A DNA stretch of 64,000 nucleotides from the NCBI RefSeq assembly GCF_008728515.1, contig NC_044981.1, positions 134,727,937-134,791,936 of the forward strand. The letters run 5' to 3'. The DNA is from Papio anubis. Taxonomy: Eukaryota; Chordata; Mammalia; Primates; Cercopithecidae. Numbering within the stretch: the stretch's first letter is position 1; each line of letters begins with the position of its first letter. The notes below the pieces were generated by a model. It saw only the letters and a list, made by a program, of their open reading frames with translations. It did not search any database and was not told the DNA's origin. Below are positions 35,486-48,029 of this stretch, piece by piece. The translations under genes and the position numbers were made by a program.

Positions 35486-37899
35486 GATACTATCTTTATG
35501 TAGTGGCAGTTCAACCTTCACTTTGATTATGAAGCAGGCAAATGCTACAGAAAAGTCTTAAGTATTTCTATCCTTAGCAATTAAAAACAGGCCTGTATAC
35601 TGAATCTCTATATGAAAAGGATTACATTAGTTTTATTGCAATATTATGGTGACATGATTTCTGCCTCTCTTTTTTCTATATTTATCCAGTTGCAGGAAAA
35701 AGTATTAAAATCCAGTTTGGCCTCACTGAAGCACATTTGCAGAGTGTTATAGAGCATTGGTTTATGATTATTGCCATATAATAGACAAAGTATTCTTTAT
35801 CCTCTATCAGTTTAGTGACTGAAATTATGAATTCTATTCAGTTTTTAATGAAATGTGGATTACTTCAAAGATTATCTATCTGATTTAATAAATGCATTAG
35901 AGTAGAAAGTTAATTGGATCTTTCTTGAATGAATGGTGACCACCATGTGTGATTGATGGGAGTGAAAGATAGAATATTATATTCTTTGAGTTTGTTTTAT
36001 GTGTTTAAAACTTTTAGATTAGAAAATTAATTTTTGTGTGATCAGTTTTCTCAAAAAAATTATGTAACTCCTATTGAAGTTACAAAAATCATGGATAAAT
36101 TTTAATTCATTTTAAAATAAAAATATCTTAAATTTTGTAAAAATGGGTTATAAAAAATGCCACATACTGGAACACATGTTTAGTTTATTGTGTTTTTAGT
36201 TTGCAGGCAGAGAAAATGAATTTTACTCCAAACATCTGCATAGTTCTAGATTTGTCACCTACTGTTTTTGACACAGATCTCAACTGAGCTTCTAATTTTG
36301 GAATCTTGCTCCAGTTCTTGTATTTCCTGTTCAGTATTCAAGAGCTCATTCTGTATTAACTGGTAAAGAGGTTATCATTTCGGCTTGGTTTATATAGACA
36401 CTCTATATTCTTCATTGTTTAACAAAATGTAGAGATTCAGGTGCTTGCAAATATGATGGTAGAGGTGACAAAGTGATCCTCATCACATTTTGTATATCGT
36501 TAGTAATGGCAGTAAGAGGTTTACAGTATGAGTATTACTAACCCTTATGGACAAATACAGATTATCTTTTAGTTAACAATGTTACTCTTCCTGAGCGATG
36601 TTCATGTGTGCAGGTGTGCCTTCCATATTTTCAATTCAGACAATGTTGTAATTGCTGACTGCAGCTGTTATTTACAGCACCTGGCTTTGCATCTGTGCCT
36701 CTTACAATTCCAATCTTGCCCTTTGTTTGAGGATAATTCCCAGTTCTTGTATACCTCCTGCTATTTGCTGCTATTTCCCAGGTGAAAACCCAACTGGGCT
36801 ATGCTTCTAAGGTAGGGATAGTTTCAGTGTCCTAGTAAATCTTTCCTCTGTTCACCCTGATGACCATCATCTTGGTTTCGACTCTTTTATTTAAAAAAAA
36901 AAAAGACTGCTTTGTATTATGCAGCTATCATTTTTCTGACAAGTTCAGCCACTGTGGAGACAGTGTGAAGTAAATGTGACTCATTGTTGGTGGTCTAGCA
37001 ATGTCTAAAGACTAGAGCAAATAAAATGTTAGTAAAGAGAAGGAAAACAGAGGATAAAAATTAAAGTTCCTAAGAAGTATGTAGCTAAAATTTCGCCTTA
37101 TCTAATTGAGGCAATTTTCTCTTGACTTTGCCAGCACAACACTTCTTAGCAATGGTAATAACAACAACCACCTTATTAATTTGCTTTTTTTAAATTTAGA
37201 GTTCACATCATCATGGTAACAACAGCAATCCCTTGAATATATCTTTGTTAGTTGCTTAATTTCCTACACCTAACTCTTCCACCAGCTGCTAAATATTGGG
37301 ACACTTGGTCATGCATTCAGAAAGTATTATGTGCTTCCTGTCTGTAAGGCACTAAATCAGATATTGTGCTCCAAATAAGAGGGTCGTAGGAGGGAAGGCA
37401 TCCCACCTGTATGCAGTTACTACGCAGAGCAGGTTTGGGATAAAAATAGACATTGGCCACATCTTTGTTAAATCATGAGCTGTGACCCTTCTTGTGACAG
37501 TTCCCCAGCTCTGCCAAGATATGTTCTTTGGAAGAAGTTGCTTCACTTTTCGTTTGGGTAGAATATATACAGTCCAAGTTATAGATTCCCTATAACTTAG
37601 AATTTACTAACACTTCCTTTAAACAAGTATATGATTATCCAAAATGTATCTAGGCTGTTTTGATTCCAGTTTTATAAAACAAATCACTAATCCAATGTTG
37701 TGTTTTAAATAGAAACTTTTCTGTTTGTAATTTCAGTTGGCATTCATTATATATTTACTTAATGTGGGCATCTCTTTTCAGACTTATTTATGGTCGTAGA
37801 CCCTATCTATATTTCTACATCTACCTGAATATAGAAAAATACACTGTTTTTAAAATTGTTATCATCCTAAAATAGTGGTCTGAAGCTTGCATTTTTGAA

Positions 37900-38290
37900 C
37901 TTAAAATAGTGTCTTTAACTTATTTTCAAGTATGAAATTATGAGCATTCCATAGCATGAGTGTATGTTTAATCCTTCTTATGTTGATGAATATTTAGTTT
38001 ATTCAAATTTCTTGGGATTACATTCAATGATGCAATAAATATCCTTGGCTAAGATCTTTACATTCTCTGTTATGGGATAAATTTCTAGAAGCAATATTGT
38101 CAGGTTATATGATATGTATATATTGTAAATAATTACAGCCTCAAAATAATTATGCACATTTACATTCCAAACAATATGTTAGAATACTTATTTCTCCATA
38201 TCCTTATCACTACTAATTACTGCCAATCTTTAAAAGTTTTGCTTATGTGATGGGCAGATATGATTAACATTTTGTGATGTTTCATCGTAA
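37900..38290 (-). mobile_element. Ancient L1M fragment, antisense
   Basis: TGCAATAAATATCCTTGGCT, GGATAAATTTCTAGAAGCAA, TTGTCAGGTTATATGATATG, TATCCTTATCACTACTAATT and GCTTATGTGATGGGCAGATA follow a very common old L1 sequence order. Confidence 0.65.
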
Positions 38291-38321
38291 CATTATTCAG
38301 TTAATGATAACACTGCCTATT

Positions 38322-38387
38322 GTAAAATTGTTGCATGAAGAATGAAGAGACAGTCATAAAATTGTTGTATGAAGAATTAAGAGACAA
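38322..38387. repeat. 35-bp tandem duplication
   Basis: TAAAATTGTTGCATGAAGAA at 38322 is repeated as TAAAATTGTTGTATGAAGAA at 38357. A second GAGACA motif follows in each copy. Confidence 0.9.
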
Positions 38388-40149
38388 ACACAGTTAACTA
38401 TTCAACTTGTGTGGTGCATTTTGTTGCACTTTGAAAAATGAAAAAAATCAAACATTTAAAGTTTTTTTTATTGATAGTTGCTCCTTAAGAAAAGCCTGGA
38501 AATACTTTAGTTTGCTTTGGAATGTCTTTAAGTGCATAGTGGTTCTGTCGCATTTCCTGAGCTACAGTAGATTCTAAATCATCTTGATTTAAGATAGGCT
38601 TTTTTGTAATCACTGACAGTCTCTGATTTCAGATTTCTTCAGACATTGTCATTGAGTGGAGCGGTATCTCTAGAAGTTATAAGAACTGTACTTTTTTACT
38701 CTTAATAAAAGTAAAGTATGTCAAAATAATCAAAGTGGAAGAAAGCATGAGTAGCCATACAGATAAATTGAGATTCATTAGATAAGCTAGTTGGTAGAGG
38801 CAAATGTGAAGAATATTTTTAAATTCACTGCTAAGATAAATTTTTTAAAAAATGTTAACTTAAAGTTGCTGTTTTTAAAATTTGCATAATGCTTTGAATG
38901 ACAGTAAGACAAATGTCATTATAATCATAAAAAATGTATATAAAGTACATTAGTATTTTAAATTTCTCCTGGAAAAAAAAATCGCCACATCTCTTCCAAG
39001 ATATATAACCAAGTTAGAAAAACAAGTTAGATAAATATGCATATTACCAGTTAAGTTCAGCTGTACTTCTGCTTACCAGATGTTTTGATAGAAAAGTCTT
39101 TTTCAGTGTTCAATATGATGCGTGTTTCTCACATTGCTGTGAAACATCTAAGCTCTATATTCTGTTTGTTGATAAATAACACATGGTTTTGAAAATCAGT
39201 GTTAAAACCGCACAAAAATTTTTAAAGTGAAAAAATTAAGTTTTACCCTCAATATAATAATTGTTTTAAAAATCTTTAAAAAATAATGTTAAATTTCACT
39301 ATGATATATACAACTGTCTAAGAAGTTTATTACAGAGACAAACAGAAGAATGTTATACATTGCTCAACTCAGGATTACTTCCTTTTTTTAGTTTTAGAAG
39401 AATTCAGTTTTAGATTAAACCAAATAACCAGTAATGTGTACAGCTCCCTGATCTGTTGTCATGAGCACGAAATTTATTTACTGACATGATGCTAAGAGGT
39501 TTTCTACAGATATTCCAAATCTGACTGGGTTTTGCTCCATTTTTCTTTTGCTAATCAAGACTTCATTGAAATAAATACATAGTAAAATTCTAATAATGCT
39601 AGAGTCATTTCCCAAATGTCTTGATGTTAAGTGAATAATAAACTCCAAATCTGATTTTGTAAATATTATTTTAAGATATGCATTCTTAAATCTTGATAGG
39701 CAGATGTTCTAGGAGGCTCCAAGAGAGCTCAATTGGGTAACTCTCTCAGAGGACTGACTTGCTCCGTATTTGCATCATGCTTTTGTTTGGTTTCTTTCAC
39801 GGGCACAGTTGCCCATCATGCAGGGTATCACAAAATGACCTAAATTAACTTTTCTGCAGGAAGTAGAGGAATCTCAGGAGAGGAGAATCCAGTTTTAAAT
39901 TCCCCCTGGGACTTAAATTAATTCAGTCTTAATCTGGGATGACTTAAATGACTTAGTATATAATGTCTCTTGTTTCTCTAAAAGAGAGTCTATCAATGAC
40001 AGAGGCCTAAGTCTAGAGATCAAGTATATAGTCCTGTTGACTGAGAAGAGGCAGAAAAATCTGATTAACCCAAAGGAGAAAGGCGAGGGAGGTGGCAGCA
40101 CAGTGAACAAGATTTGCACTCAAGCACAACTAAAAGAATGAGTTAAGGA

Positions 40150-40454
40150 GGGCTGGGTGTGGGGTCCCAGTACTTTGGGAGGCCAAGGCAGTCAGATCAC
40201 CTGAGTTCAGGAGTTCGAGAGCATTCTGGCCAAGGTGGTGAAACTCTGTCTGTACTAAAGATACAAAAATTAGCTGGGCATGGTGGTGCGTGCCAGTAAT
40301 CCCAGCTACTCGGGAGGCTGAGGCAGGAGAATGGCGTGAACCCGGGAGGCAGAGCTTGCAGTGAGCTGAGATCCGGCCACTGCACTCCAGCCTGGGCGAC
40401 AGAGCGAGACTCCATCTCAAAAAAATAAATAAATAAAAAAATAAATAAATAAAA
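40150..40454 (+). mobile_element. Alu SINE, sense, young-looking right half (AluY, Old World monkey type)
   Basis: The left part (GGCTGGGTGTGGGGTCCCAG, with a deletion of the GTGGCTCA region) is diverged. The right part from about 40300 is close to an AluY consensus, with GGAGAATGGCGTGAACCCGG and GAGATCCGGCCACTGC, the latter diagnostic to my knowledge of cercopithecid AluY lineages. The tail is (AAAT)n. Flanks GAGTTAAGGA and GAGTTAGAGA form an imperfect target-site duplication. Confidence 0.93.
40422..40454. repeat. (AAAT)n Alu tail microsatellite
   Basis: AAATAAATAAATAAA units with a pure-A interruption. Confidence 0.9.
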
Positions 40455-41856
40455 ACGAGTTAGAGAGGAGATGGAAAGAAATCGGTTCATTTATTTTCAA
40501 AATGATCAAGGATGAGTGAGTGGTAGGTTCCTTTAGAATTTTTGATGTATCTATATTTTACCAACTCTTTATTTTCTACATTTATTTCAGTATTTTAGTT
40601 TATTAAATACTTGCAATGTTATTAAACATAGAGAGACTGAAGAATAGAAATATGAGTAAGATACGTGTATTAATTTTAGGGCACTCACATCCTAGTACTT
40701 TTCTATGTTCCTTTTTTTTGCCTTTTCCATTGATGAAGGTTATCTTCTCTCTTACTCATGGCTAGTAATTTTCACTCTTTCTCTTAAAATTATTTCATTG
40801 TTGTTGTTATCTTTTCTTGCCTACATAGTTACTATTCTCTGTACAACTCTGTTGCTAGCAACCATCTTATAATTCGGTTGTATCTCATCCGTAAGACCAA
40901 ATTTGGTTTCTAAAACATCTCCTGGGTGTAGCTGCTCCCATGAAGATGACATAGCCACAGTGAAGTATGAAACCATATAAAACTCAGTAGTTTATTGGGC
41001 TCATTCTCTCACAGACGTGGGAGAGGCTTTGGTTGCCTGTGTCTCTTTCTCATACTTTGAGGCATGCTTATATTATATGAAATATCTCATATTTTGAGGT
41101 TGGGAACAGAGGTTTCCCAACCCTATCAGATCCCAAATACAACAACTGTTTGTAAGACCCTCTGTACTATGAAAAAGCAAAAATCCTTTGCATTCCATTT
41201 ACCAACATACATCATTTCAAAAGATAACCAAATTTACCTAACTTTTAATATTAAAAAGAGTCAAAGGAAATAAAATATATGCTTATTGCCTAAACTACTG
41301 AACACAACCACGTTAGAAGATATAAAGAATACTCTGATGTTTGCTGCTATTCTGAGAATCACAGAATGAAACTCCTAATTATGCAGACTGTCCTGCAGAT
41401 CTCAGGATGTCTATCAGCCCTGCTCTTTCCCAATAAACATTATAGAGACTTACTCTAATTGGGAGACCTACGTGTTCCTACACATTTCCTACATGACTCC
41501 AGAAGGCACTATCTGCTATACTGAGAACCATTGCTATAGAACTTTACCTTCCATATCTCTTCTTATTTGTAACATCTGTCCCTGGTAGCTCTGAAGAAGA
41601 TTTTGCCCTCAGTCTTCCATGAGCACATAGAAACTTGGAATATTTTTTCTGTTTCCTAAAATAGAACATAGATATGTCCACACTTGGGAATATGATATAT
41701 TTTTATGAGTATATCTTCAAGTGGCAGATCATAACATGAAATCCCAACTTGCCTCATGTTGTATCATTACCATGTTGTCGTTTTGTGTCCAGATGACATT
41801 GGCAGTAAGCAATGAAGGATTCAGTATTGTTTTGATAAAAAGAGTATTAATGTAAT

Positions 41857-42161
41857 TTTTTATTTTATTTTATATTTTATTTTTGAGATGGAGTTTTGCT
41901 CTGGTCGCCCAGGCTGGAGTGCAATAGTGCATTCTCTACTCACTGCAACCCCTGCCTCCTAGTTTCAAGTGATTCTCCCACCTCAGCCTCCCCGGTAGCT
42001 GGGATTACAGGCACACACTACCACGCCTAGATAATTTTGTACTTTTTGTAGAGCCGGGGTTTCAACATATTGGCCAGGCTGATCTTGAACTCCTGACCTC
42101 AGGTGATCTGCCCACCTTGGCCTGTCAAAGTGCTGTCAGGCATGAGCCACCATGCCCAGCC
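41857..42161 (-). mobile_element. AluS/J-type SINE, antisense, full length
   Basis: Head is TATTTTATTTTATATTTTAT, then TTTGAGATGGAGTTTTGCTC through GGCATGAGCCACCATGCCC. A few bases of the GGGATTACA block are missing (GTGCTGTCAGG). Confidence 0.94.
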
Positions 42162-42521
42162 AGTATAATTGTTTTTAACACGCAACATCTTTTGAATAGA
42201 AAAACATTTTAAACATCAGAAAACGACCACTCCCTAAATTTTCTTTAACCAGCATAAATGGATGTAAACTAAGTAGCTTGCAAATTTTCATGTCTGTCTC
42301 ACTTTCATCTTTCTCCTTGATAATATGTTTTCTGACATTGCTGCGAAACATTTAATATGACTTAAATGTGTATCTTTAACAGATTTTTCACTTTTCAGTT
42401 TAAACATTTCACTCAATCCACAAGTATTTACTGAGGACTTACATATTTCACATAACACCATTTGTTGTTTCAATCATCAAATCTTGAACACCTACTTCTG
42501 ATTGCCTCCTAACACTTCTTC

Positions 42522-42820
42522 TTTTTTTTTTTTTTTTTTGAGACGGGGTCTCCCCCTGTTCCCCCGGCTGGAGTGCAGTGGCCGGTCTCCGCTCACTGCA
42601 AGCTCCGCCTCCCGGGTTCACGCCATTCTCCGGCCTGAGCCTCCCGAGTAGGGGGGTCTACAGGCGCCCGCCCTCGCCCGGCTAGCTTTTTTTGTATTTC
42701 TTAGTAGAGACGGGGTTTCACCGTGTTAGCCAGGATGGTCTCGATCTCCTGACCTCGTGATCCACCCGTCTCGGCCTCCCAAAGTGCTGGGATTACAGGC
42801 TTGAGCCACCGCGCCCGGCC
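42522..42820 (-). mobile_element. AluY SINE, antisense, young Old World monkey type with odd bases
   Basis: T18 head, GAGACGGGGTC, GTGGCCGG then TCTCCGCTCAC, GACCTCGTGATCCACCCGTC and GGCTTGAGCCACCGCGCCC. Perfect 11-bp target-site duplications CACTTCTTCTT (42513-42523 and 42821-42831). The 3' half is near consensus, but 42545-42680 contains C/G substitutions and losses such as CTCCCCCTGTTCCCCCGGCT and GAGTAGGGGGGTCTACAG that look like base-calling errors. Confidence 0.96.
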
Positions 42821-43681
42821 CACTTCTTCTTCAAATTAACAACAAAACAAACCAAAACGACTGTCCCATACAACTACTACATTCTCCAAAGAGAAGTTGT
42901 AAATTATAAAACTTTAACAGTCTTATTTTTTCTTTGATGGCCTACTTAATAAATCTAAAGGGACTATAGGTTTACAACCTTGGAGTGCTTGCTTTTGATT
43001 TTTCTTTCCCCTGTATCATTCCCTAAACCAAAAGTTTTACAGCACTGTGTATATTTAATAATTTTGTACTGACTGCATGAAGATATAAATGTGTGAATGA
43101 ATACAGCTTGTTAAAGATGAAAGTATATTTCTTCAAAGAATATTTTACAGATTCTTTTTCCTTAGCAAAGGGAAGTTGCATTAAACCTTGTGATGGTTGA
43201 AATGCTACTAATCAAAAATTGGTCATCGATTTGAATACATCTTATAGTTTTTCCATTATGTTGTTGCTTTATTTCTGAAAACCCAAGGGAGAAGTTGATT
43301 GGGCTGCGTTAGCTGCCTTTTTCTATAGTGAGAGGCATGTAGACTTTAATCCCTCTAACTGTGCACGTAGATGTTTCTGGTGAAAAGAATGTACTGCCCT
43401 TTGTATAAAAAACATAATAATGTAAGTTTGAGAATGGTTTAGTCTACACAGTTAATGACAACAGACACAGCTTGTACTGGAGGACCAGCTTGGATTCAAG
43501 AAGATGGTCCTAAGTGTACAGAAGTGTATCTTTTCATATGAAGATATAAAGAATAGAAATATGAGTGATACCTGAGGTGTCTACATCCTCTTTGGCACTC
43601 AGAGGACTCTAATCAAACCCAGTGTTGTAAACCAGTACTAAACTATTCCCGACTTGTGAAATTCATCTTTTATCCCCTGTT

Positions 43682-43984
43682 TGTTTTTTTTTTTTTTCTT
43701 GAGACAAGGTCTCATTCTGTTACCCAGGCTAGAGTGCAGTGGCACTGTTATAGCTCACTACAGCTTCCACCTGGGCTCAAGCAATCCTCCCCCCTCGATC
43801 TCTCAGGTAGCTGGAACCACAGACACAAGCCACCACACTCAGCTAATTAAATAATTTTATTTTTTGTAGAAACTAGATCTCTCCACTTAGCCCAGGCTGG
43901 TCTCAAACTCCTGGGCTCAAGCAATCCTCTCATCTTGGCCCCTCAAAGTGCTGGGATCACAGGCATGCGCCACTGTGCTCAGCT
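43682..43984 (-). mobile_element. AluJ-type SINE, antisense, full length
   Basis: T-rich head, CTTGAGACAAGGTCTCATTC, CTGGGCTCAAGCAATCCTCC and GGCATGCGCCACTGTGCTC. Old copy. Confidence 0.94.
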
Positions 43985-44326
43985 ATGCCAGTTTTACATT
44001 TTAAACACAAAAGCTTTCATTAAATGTAAAGCCACCATTTCATTTGACTTCCAAATCCATGTGTCAGTAAAACAAAAATTTATTTGAATGCAGTAATAGC
44101 AGACATATGCTGTTCTAAAATCCTCAGAAATCTGGCAGTGAAAACTGTGAAGATAGTTATGATCTCATGAAGTTTGAATATAGTGCTAAACTCTTTGGAA
44201 TGATAGATTTGTCAGCTGAATTTTCATGCTCTAAATCTGACTTCAACAACTTTCACTTTCTGCCAAGATGTATCCTTTATACCTCAGTATCTCCTGATAT
44301 TCCCTAACAAAATCCACTGTCACGTG

Positions 44327-44552
44327 GATGGATCATGAGGTCAGGAGATCAAGACCATCCTGGCTAACACAGTGAAACCCCATTTCTACTGAAAATACAA
44401 AAAATTAGCCAGGGGCGGTGGGGGGCTCCTGTAGTCCCGGCTATATGGGAGGCTGGGGCAGGAGAATGGTGTGAACCCAGGAGGCAGAGCTTGCAGTGAG
44501 CAGAGATTGCGCCACTGCACTCTAGACTGGGCAACAGAGTAAGACTCTGTCT

Positions 44553-44587
<35 letters not shown>
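44327..44587 (+). mobile_element. AluY/S SINE, sense, 5'-truncated, long A tail
   Basis: Starts within the left monomer (GTGGATGGATCATGAGGTCA), continues to TGCACTCTAGACTGGGCAAC and ends with about 33 A. It is inverted relative to the Alu 340 bp upstream. Confidence 0.94.
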
Positions 44588-44589
<2 letters not shown>

Positions 44590-45399
44590 TAGATCTGTCA
44601 TTTGTGCCACTCTTATATTCCAAAATCAGTAATGCTTTTTCCAAGTTATTACTCAGGGAGTATAACCAACTAGAAAAAAAAATTAGAAATACTAGAAGCA
44701 TGTTCTCCTAGATTTCCCACATCTATCCCTATCAAATTCCCAAAGAGCCCTTCACCTACCTTCCTATCAGCTATTCAGACATAAAAACAGCTGCTTTCTT
44801 CCTGGGAAGATTACATAATTTAGAACTGGCTTGGAGTATACCTCTGGGTTACCAAAAATGATTTTTAAAAAGTATCTGTCATTCAAGAAAATAAGATCTG
44901 GGGTCTGGTCCAGGCAGTGTTGTCCTGAGGGTGCTTTTCTTCTTCACGTGGCTGATGTTCCCGCAGTAACATATGATATAATATGCACTAAGCTGATATT
45001 GCTTCAGTAACCATGTCTATGTCTGTGACAGGTGCTACTGACTCCTTTCTTCATGTTATTGATCTAAAATATTTTTTAAAATGTAGAATCTACAAAACCT
45101 TGGAGGCCTTTCATCCTTGGAAGCTGGAATTACTGCATCTTTTCATCCTTCTTAAAGAGGGGAATTTTTCACCCTTACGGTTAAGTTGACTGTTCATATG
45201 CAATGTTTACTTGACTTTATATATCTAGTTACAATCAGGCTGTTAACACATAATAAATACTGACTCATATATTTGATTTAAAATTTCCTGGATTATCTAA
45301 AATCAGAGTTTAGACACACTCCTAGAAGTGTGTCAAGCTGAAGCTATTAGAGCTGTGGCCTTTACAATCCTTTGACAGAATAACCCATCTCCTGTTGTC

Positions 45400-45930
45400 A
45401 ATCTGGATCGTGTAACTGGCAAAACTAGTGCAGGCAGCATGATTCTTCACACAGAACCAGACGCCAGAAAGAAGAAAACGACAAAGGGGCTGAAAAATAC
45501 AGCACAGAGCCCAGCAGCAAGAGGGTAAGGTGGAAACCAACCAGCAGTGATTGGAAGGGAAGATTAAGTCAGGAGGCAGGGCTCTGAGGGCATCTGAAGG
45601 TGAGAGGCGGCAGCCGGAGGATGCCTCAGGAGTCTGCATTGTACAAGAAGCTGGACATTAGAGATAGGTCGCAGGTCAAAATCAGATAGATTTTTGAGAT
45701 CAGAGCAGACACAGCAAACCAGAAGCACTTGAACTGTTCAAATAGTACCGGCCTTCCACAGGAAGTCCTTGCTGTTGTGACTGCGACTACACTGGTCCAC
45801 TGAAACCTGTGACACTTGCAGCTTCGGAGCTTATGACAGCCGGAGGACCCTGACACCGGGTGAGGGTGTAGGAAAGACAGGACATGAGATTGAGGATGCT
45901 GACTCAGACAGGTCACTGGACCGTTCCAGT
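45400..45930. other. CpG-richer unique stretch, unexplained
   Basis: This part of the intron is noticeably richer in G+C and CpG (GGATCGTGTAAC, CCAGACGCC, AGGCGGCAGCCGGAGG, TACCGGCC, ACACCGGG, GGACCGTTCC) than its neighbours. Two adjacent minus-strand frames of about 100 codons (45322-45639 and 45626-45916) reflect this composition. They are Cys/Ser/Leu-rich and match nothing I know. It could be an unrecognised LTR, an enhancer or an alternative exon. Confidence 0.35.
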
Positions 45931-47449
45931 GTTTTTCTTACAGGGAAAGAGTATAGAAGGCAATGCATCTCTTTGTCTTTGTCACTTAAATTTTAGTGTT
46001 CTTTAAACTGTTCTAAATTAGTTCAAGATCTACAAATTGAAAGCTAAAGAAGGGGGATAAATAAAGTCCAGCTCAAGCAGTTTTGACTGTAGAAATATTT
46101 GGAGGTATTTGGGTTGTTAGGGGAAAGGAGCATAGTTAATTTTAAAAAATGGATTTGGAGTTTAGTTATTTGTCATTTACTCATTAGTTACTTTCCTCCC
46201 CAACAATAACAACAAAAGATAATTACCCTAGTCTGTTCTTACATGGAACACTGAGAAATTTTATGTAGACATTGAAATTACTTCATCAGTTTCTTCTGTG
46301 AATGATTCATTTCACATTTCCCAGTCTTATGTAAATCACTCTGCAGCATTTATATAGCATTAGTGTCACACAATTTGTATCATTATTGAACATTTATTTT
46401 CTTTTCAAACAGAGTGTGAAGTGCCAGAGGATGGGAAATATATCTTTAGCTGCAGTTTGAATGAAAATGTACCAAGCTTGGTGTCGGATGACCTAGGTTC
46501 TACAAAGCAGTTGTGTACCCTTAGCCAAATCACCTGTTCAATTCTAGGTTGCCCAAACTATAAATACACTTGAATGAGTGATTTTCAAGAATATGAGGCG
46601 AAATGAAGTCAGAGCATTCAAGGCTGGGGTGTCTTATTTCTTTTTCAGCTACTGTGTCTGTGCTCTCAGTGTTTCATATATCAGGTTCCTATGTGTATCT
46701 TTTTTTAAAAAATTTCTACTGCTAATAAAAGTTTCACAGATATGATGTTTCATTTGATTTAATCATTTTGTCTATCATGTCATTTAGTGTATTTTTTTGA
46801 ATGTAGTAAGTGTCTAATAAATATTTGTTGGGGAAAAAATGAATGCTATGGTTCAATCATGCAATATTCAGATGTGCATAACCACTTCCATGTGAAAAGT
46901 TTAGTATAGGCTGTAGAGAATGACATTTTAGGCTTTTGAGGAGAATTATTTTTATGTCAGCTTGAAATTCTTCTTGAACTTGATTTCTGACTTGGGGGCA
47001 AAAAAGCAAGCCTGATGTGCACAAGCTTTATACAGAGAATCAACTGCTTTTAAAAGAATAATCCAGCTGCAATCTGATCAGCCAGGTAGGGCTTGTTCTG
47101 TGGAAATGAAGAAGGCCTCCTTTTTCTGTCAGAGTCACGCATATAAAGGCTTTGATAAGATTAAAATAATCCAAGAAAGCAATTTCAAGATGCACAGCTA
47201 GAAACAGGAACTAAGAAATATCCGTATCTTACAGGACACAGCTAAGGGAAGAATCAGGTTTTAAGGACCATCTACAGATAATGTCAAGATGTACAGATAA
47301 ATATGAGCAACTGCTGATTGAGCTAGAAGCACTGCTGGTTAAGTTACAAATCTTGTGATTTTTACCCTTCAAAATGCCTCTTTCCTTGCCACTTTATATT
47401 TTTTTAAAGAGATGTTTATGTTGTCACTTAGAGGTTGTGCTTTCCTGTG

Positions 47450-47905
47450 ACTTTAGTCACCTTTGGTGCCCTGTCCAGATCCCTTTTACCAAGTCTGTAA
47501 AACCCCCAGTTTCCGTCAGTGTTAGCTGCTAATGGCTCATAGCCCCCACTTCTCTTCAGAATCGCTTGTGGCTGAAAAACATTTACTTTGCCCAAACCTT
47601 ATGCGCGCACCTCCCAACACTATCAGCTCATATCTGATGACTAACTGACATGGAGAATACAAAAGGCCAAGGCCCTCACTTCATGATTAGGTCAACTCTG
47701 GGGCAATTCATGCTCTAGAGCTCCCCATGACATCAGGCTGAAGTTAGACTTACACTAATACCACATTCTCACTTAGCTGCTTTCCCTTTCCTACCCTACT
47801 TTCCTCTCTCCTTTTCACCTGACAACACTTCCTTAATAAATCATGTGCATCCAAATCCTTGTCTCAGGCTCTGCTTCTAGGAAACCTAACCTAACACATG
47901 AGAAT
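47450..47905 (+). mobile_element. Probable ERVL-class LTR, sense
   Basis: Ends TTCCTTAATAAATCATGTGC, AATCCTTGTCTCAGGCTCTG and CTTCTAGGAAACCTAACC, the typical polyadenylation and terminal region of an ERVL-type LTR. Upstream pyrimidine-rich CTTTCCCTTTCCTACCCTAC fits. Left boundary uncertain. Confidence 0.5.
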
Positions 47906-48029
47906 TTTTTGAGAATAGATTCTTCCTTCTTTTATCTTTCATCTTCAGTCTCCAGCACATCTGGATCATGATCCTTTACAAGTATTTTGAAGAGTAAGCA
48001 AAGTAGGAAATTTGGCTTTCATTTGGTGT

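Noticed and set aside
40150..42820. Human origin of the window
   Set aside because: The youngest Alu copies carry variants I associate with Old World monkeys, although a database check is needed to be certain.
46412..46575. Possible cryptic exon: acceptor-like TTTTCTTTTCAAACAG followed by an open frame CEVPEDGKYIFSC
   Set aside because: No convincing donor follows, the second half looks like a diverged MIR, and the frame does not suit PTPRK.
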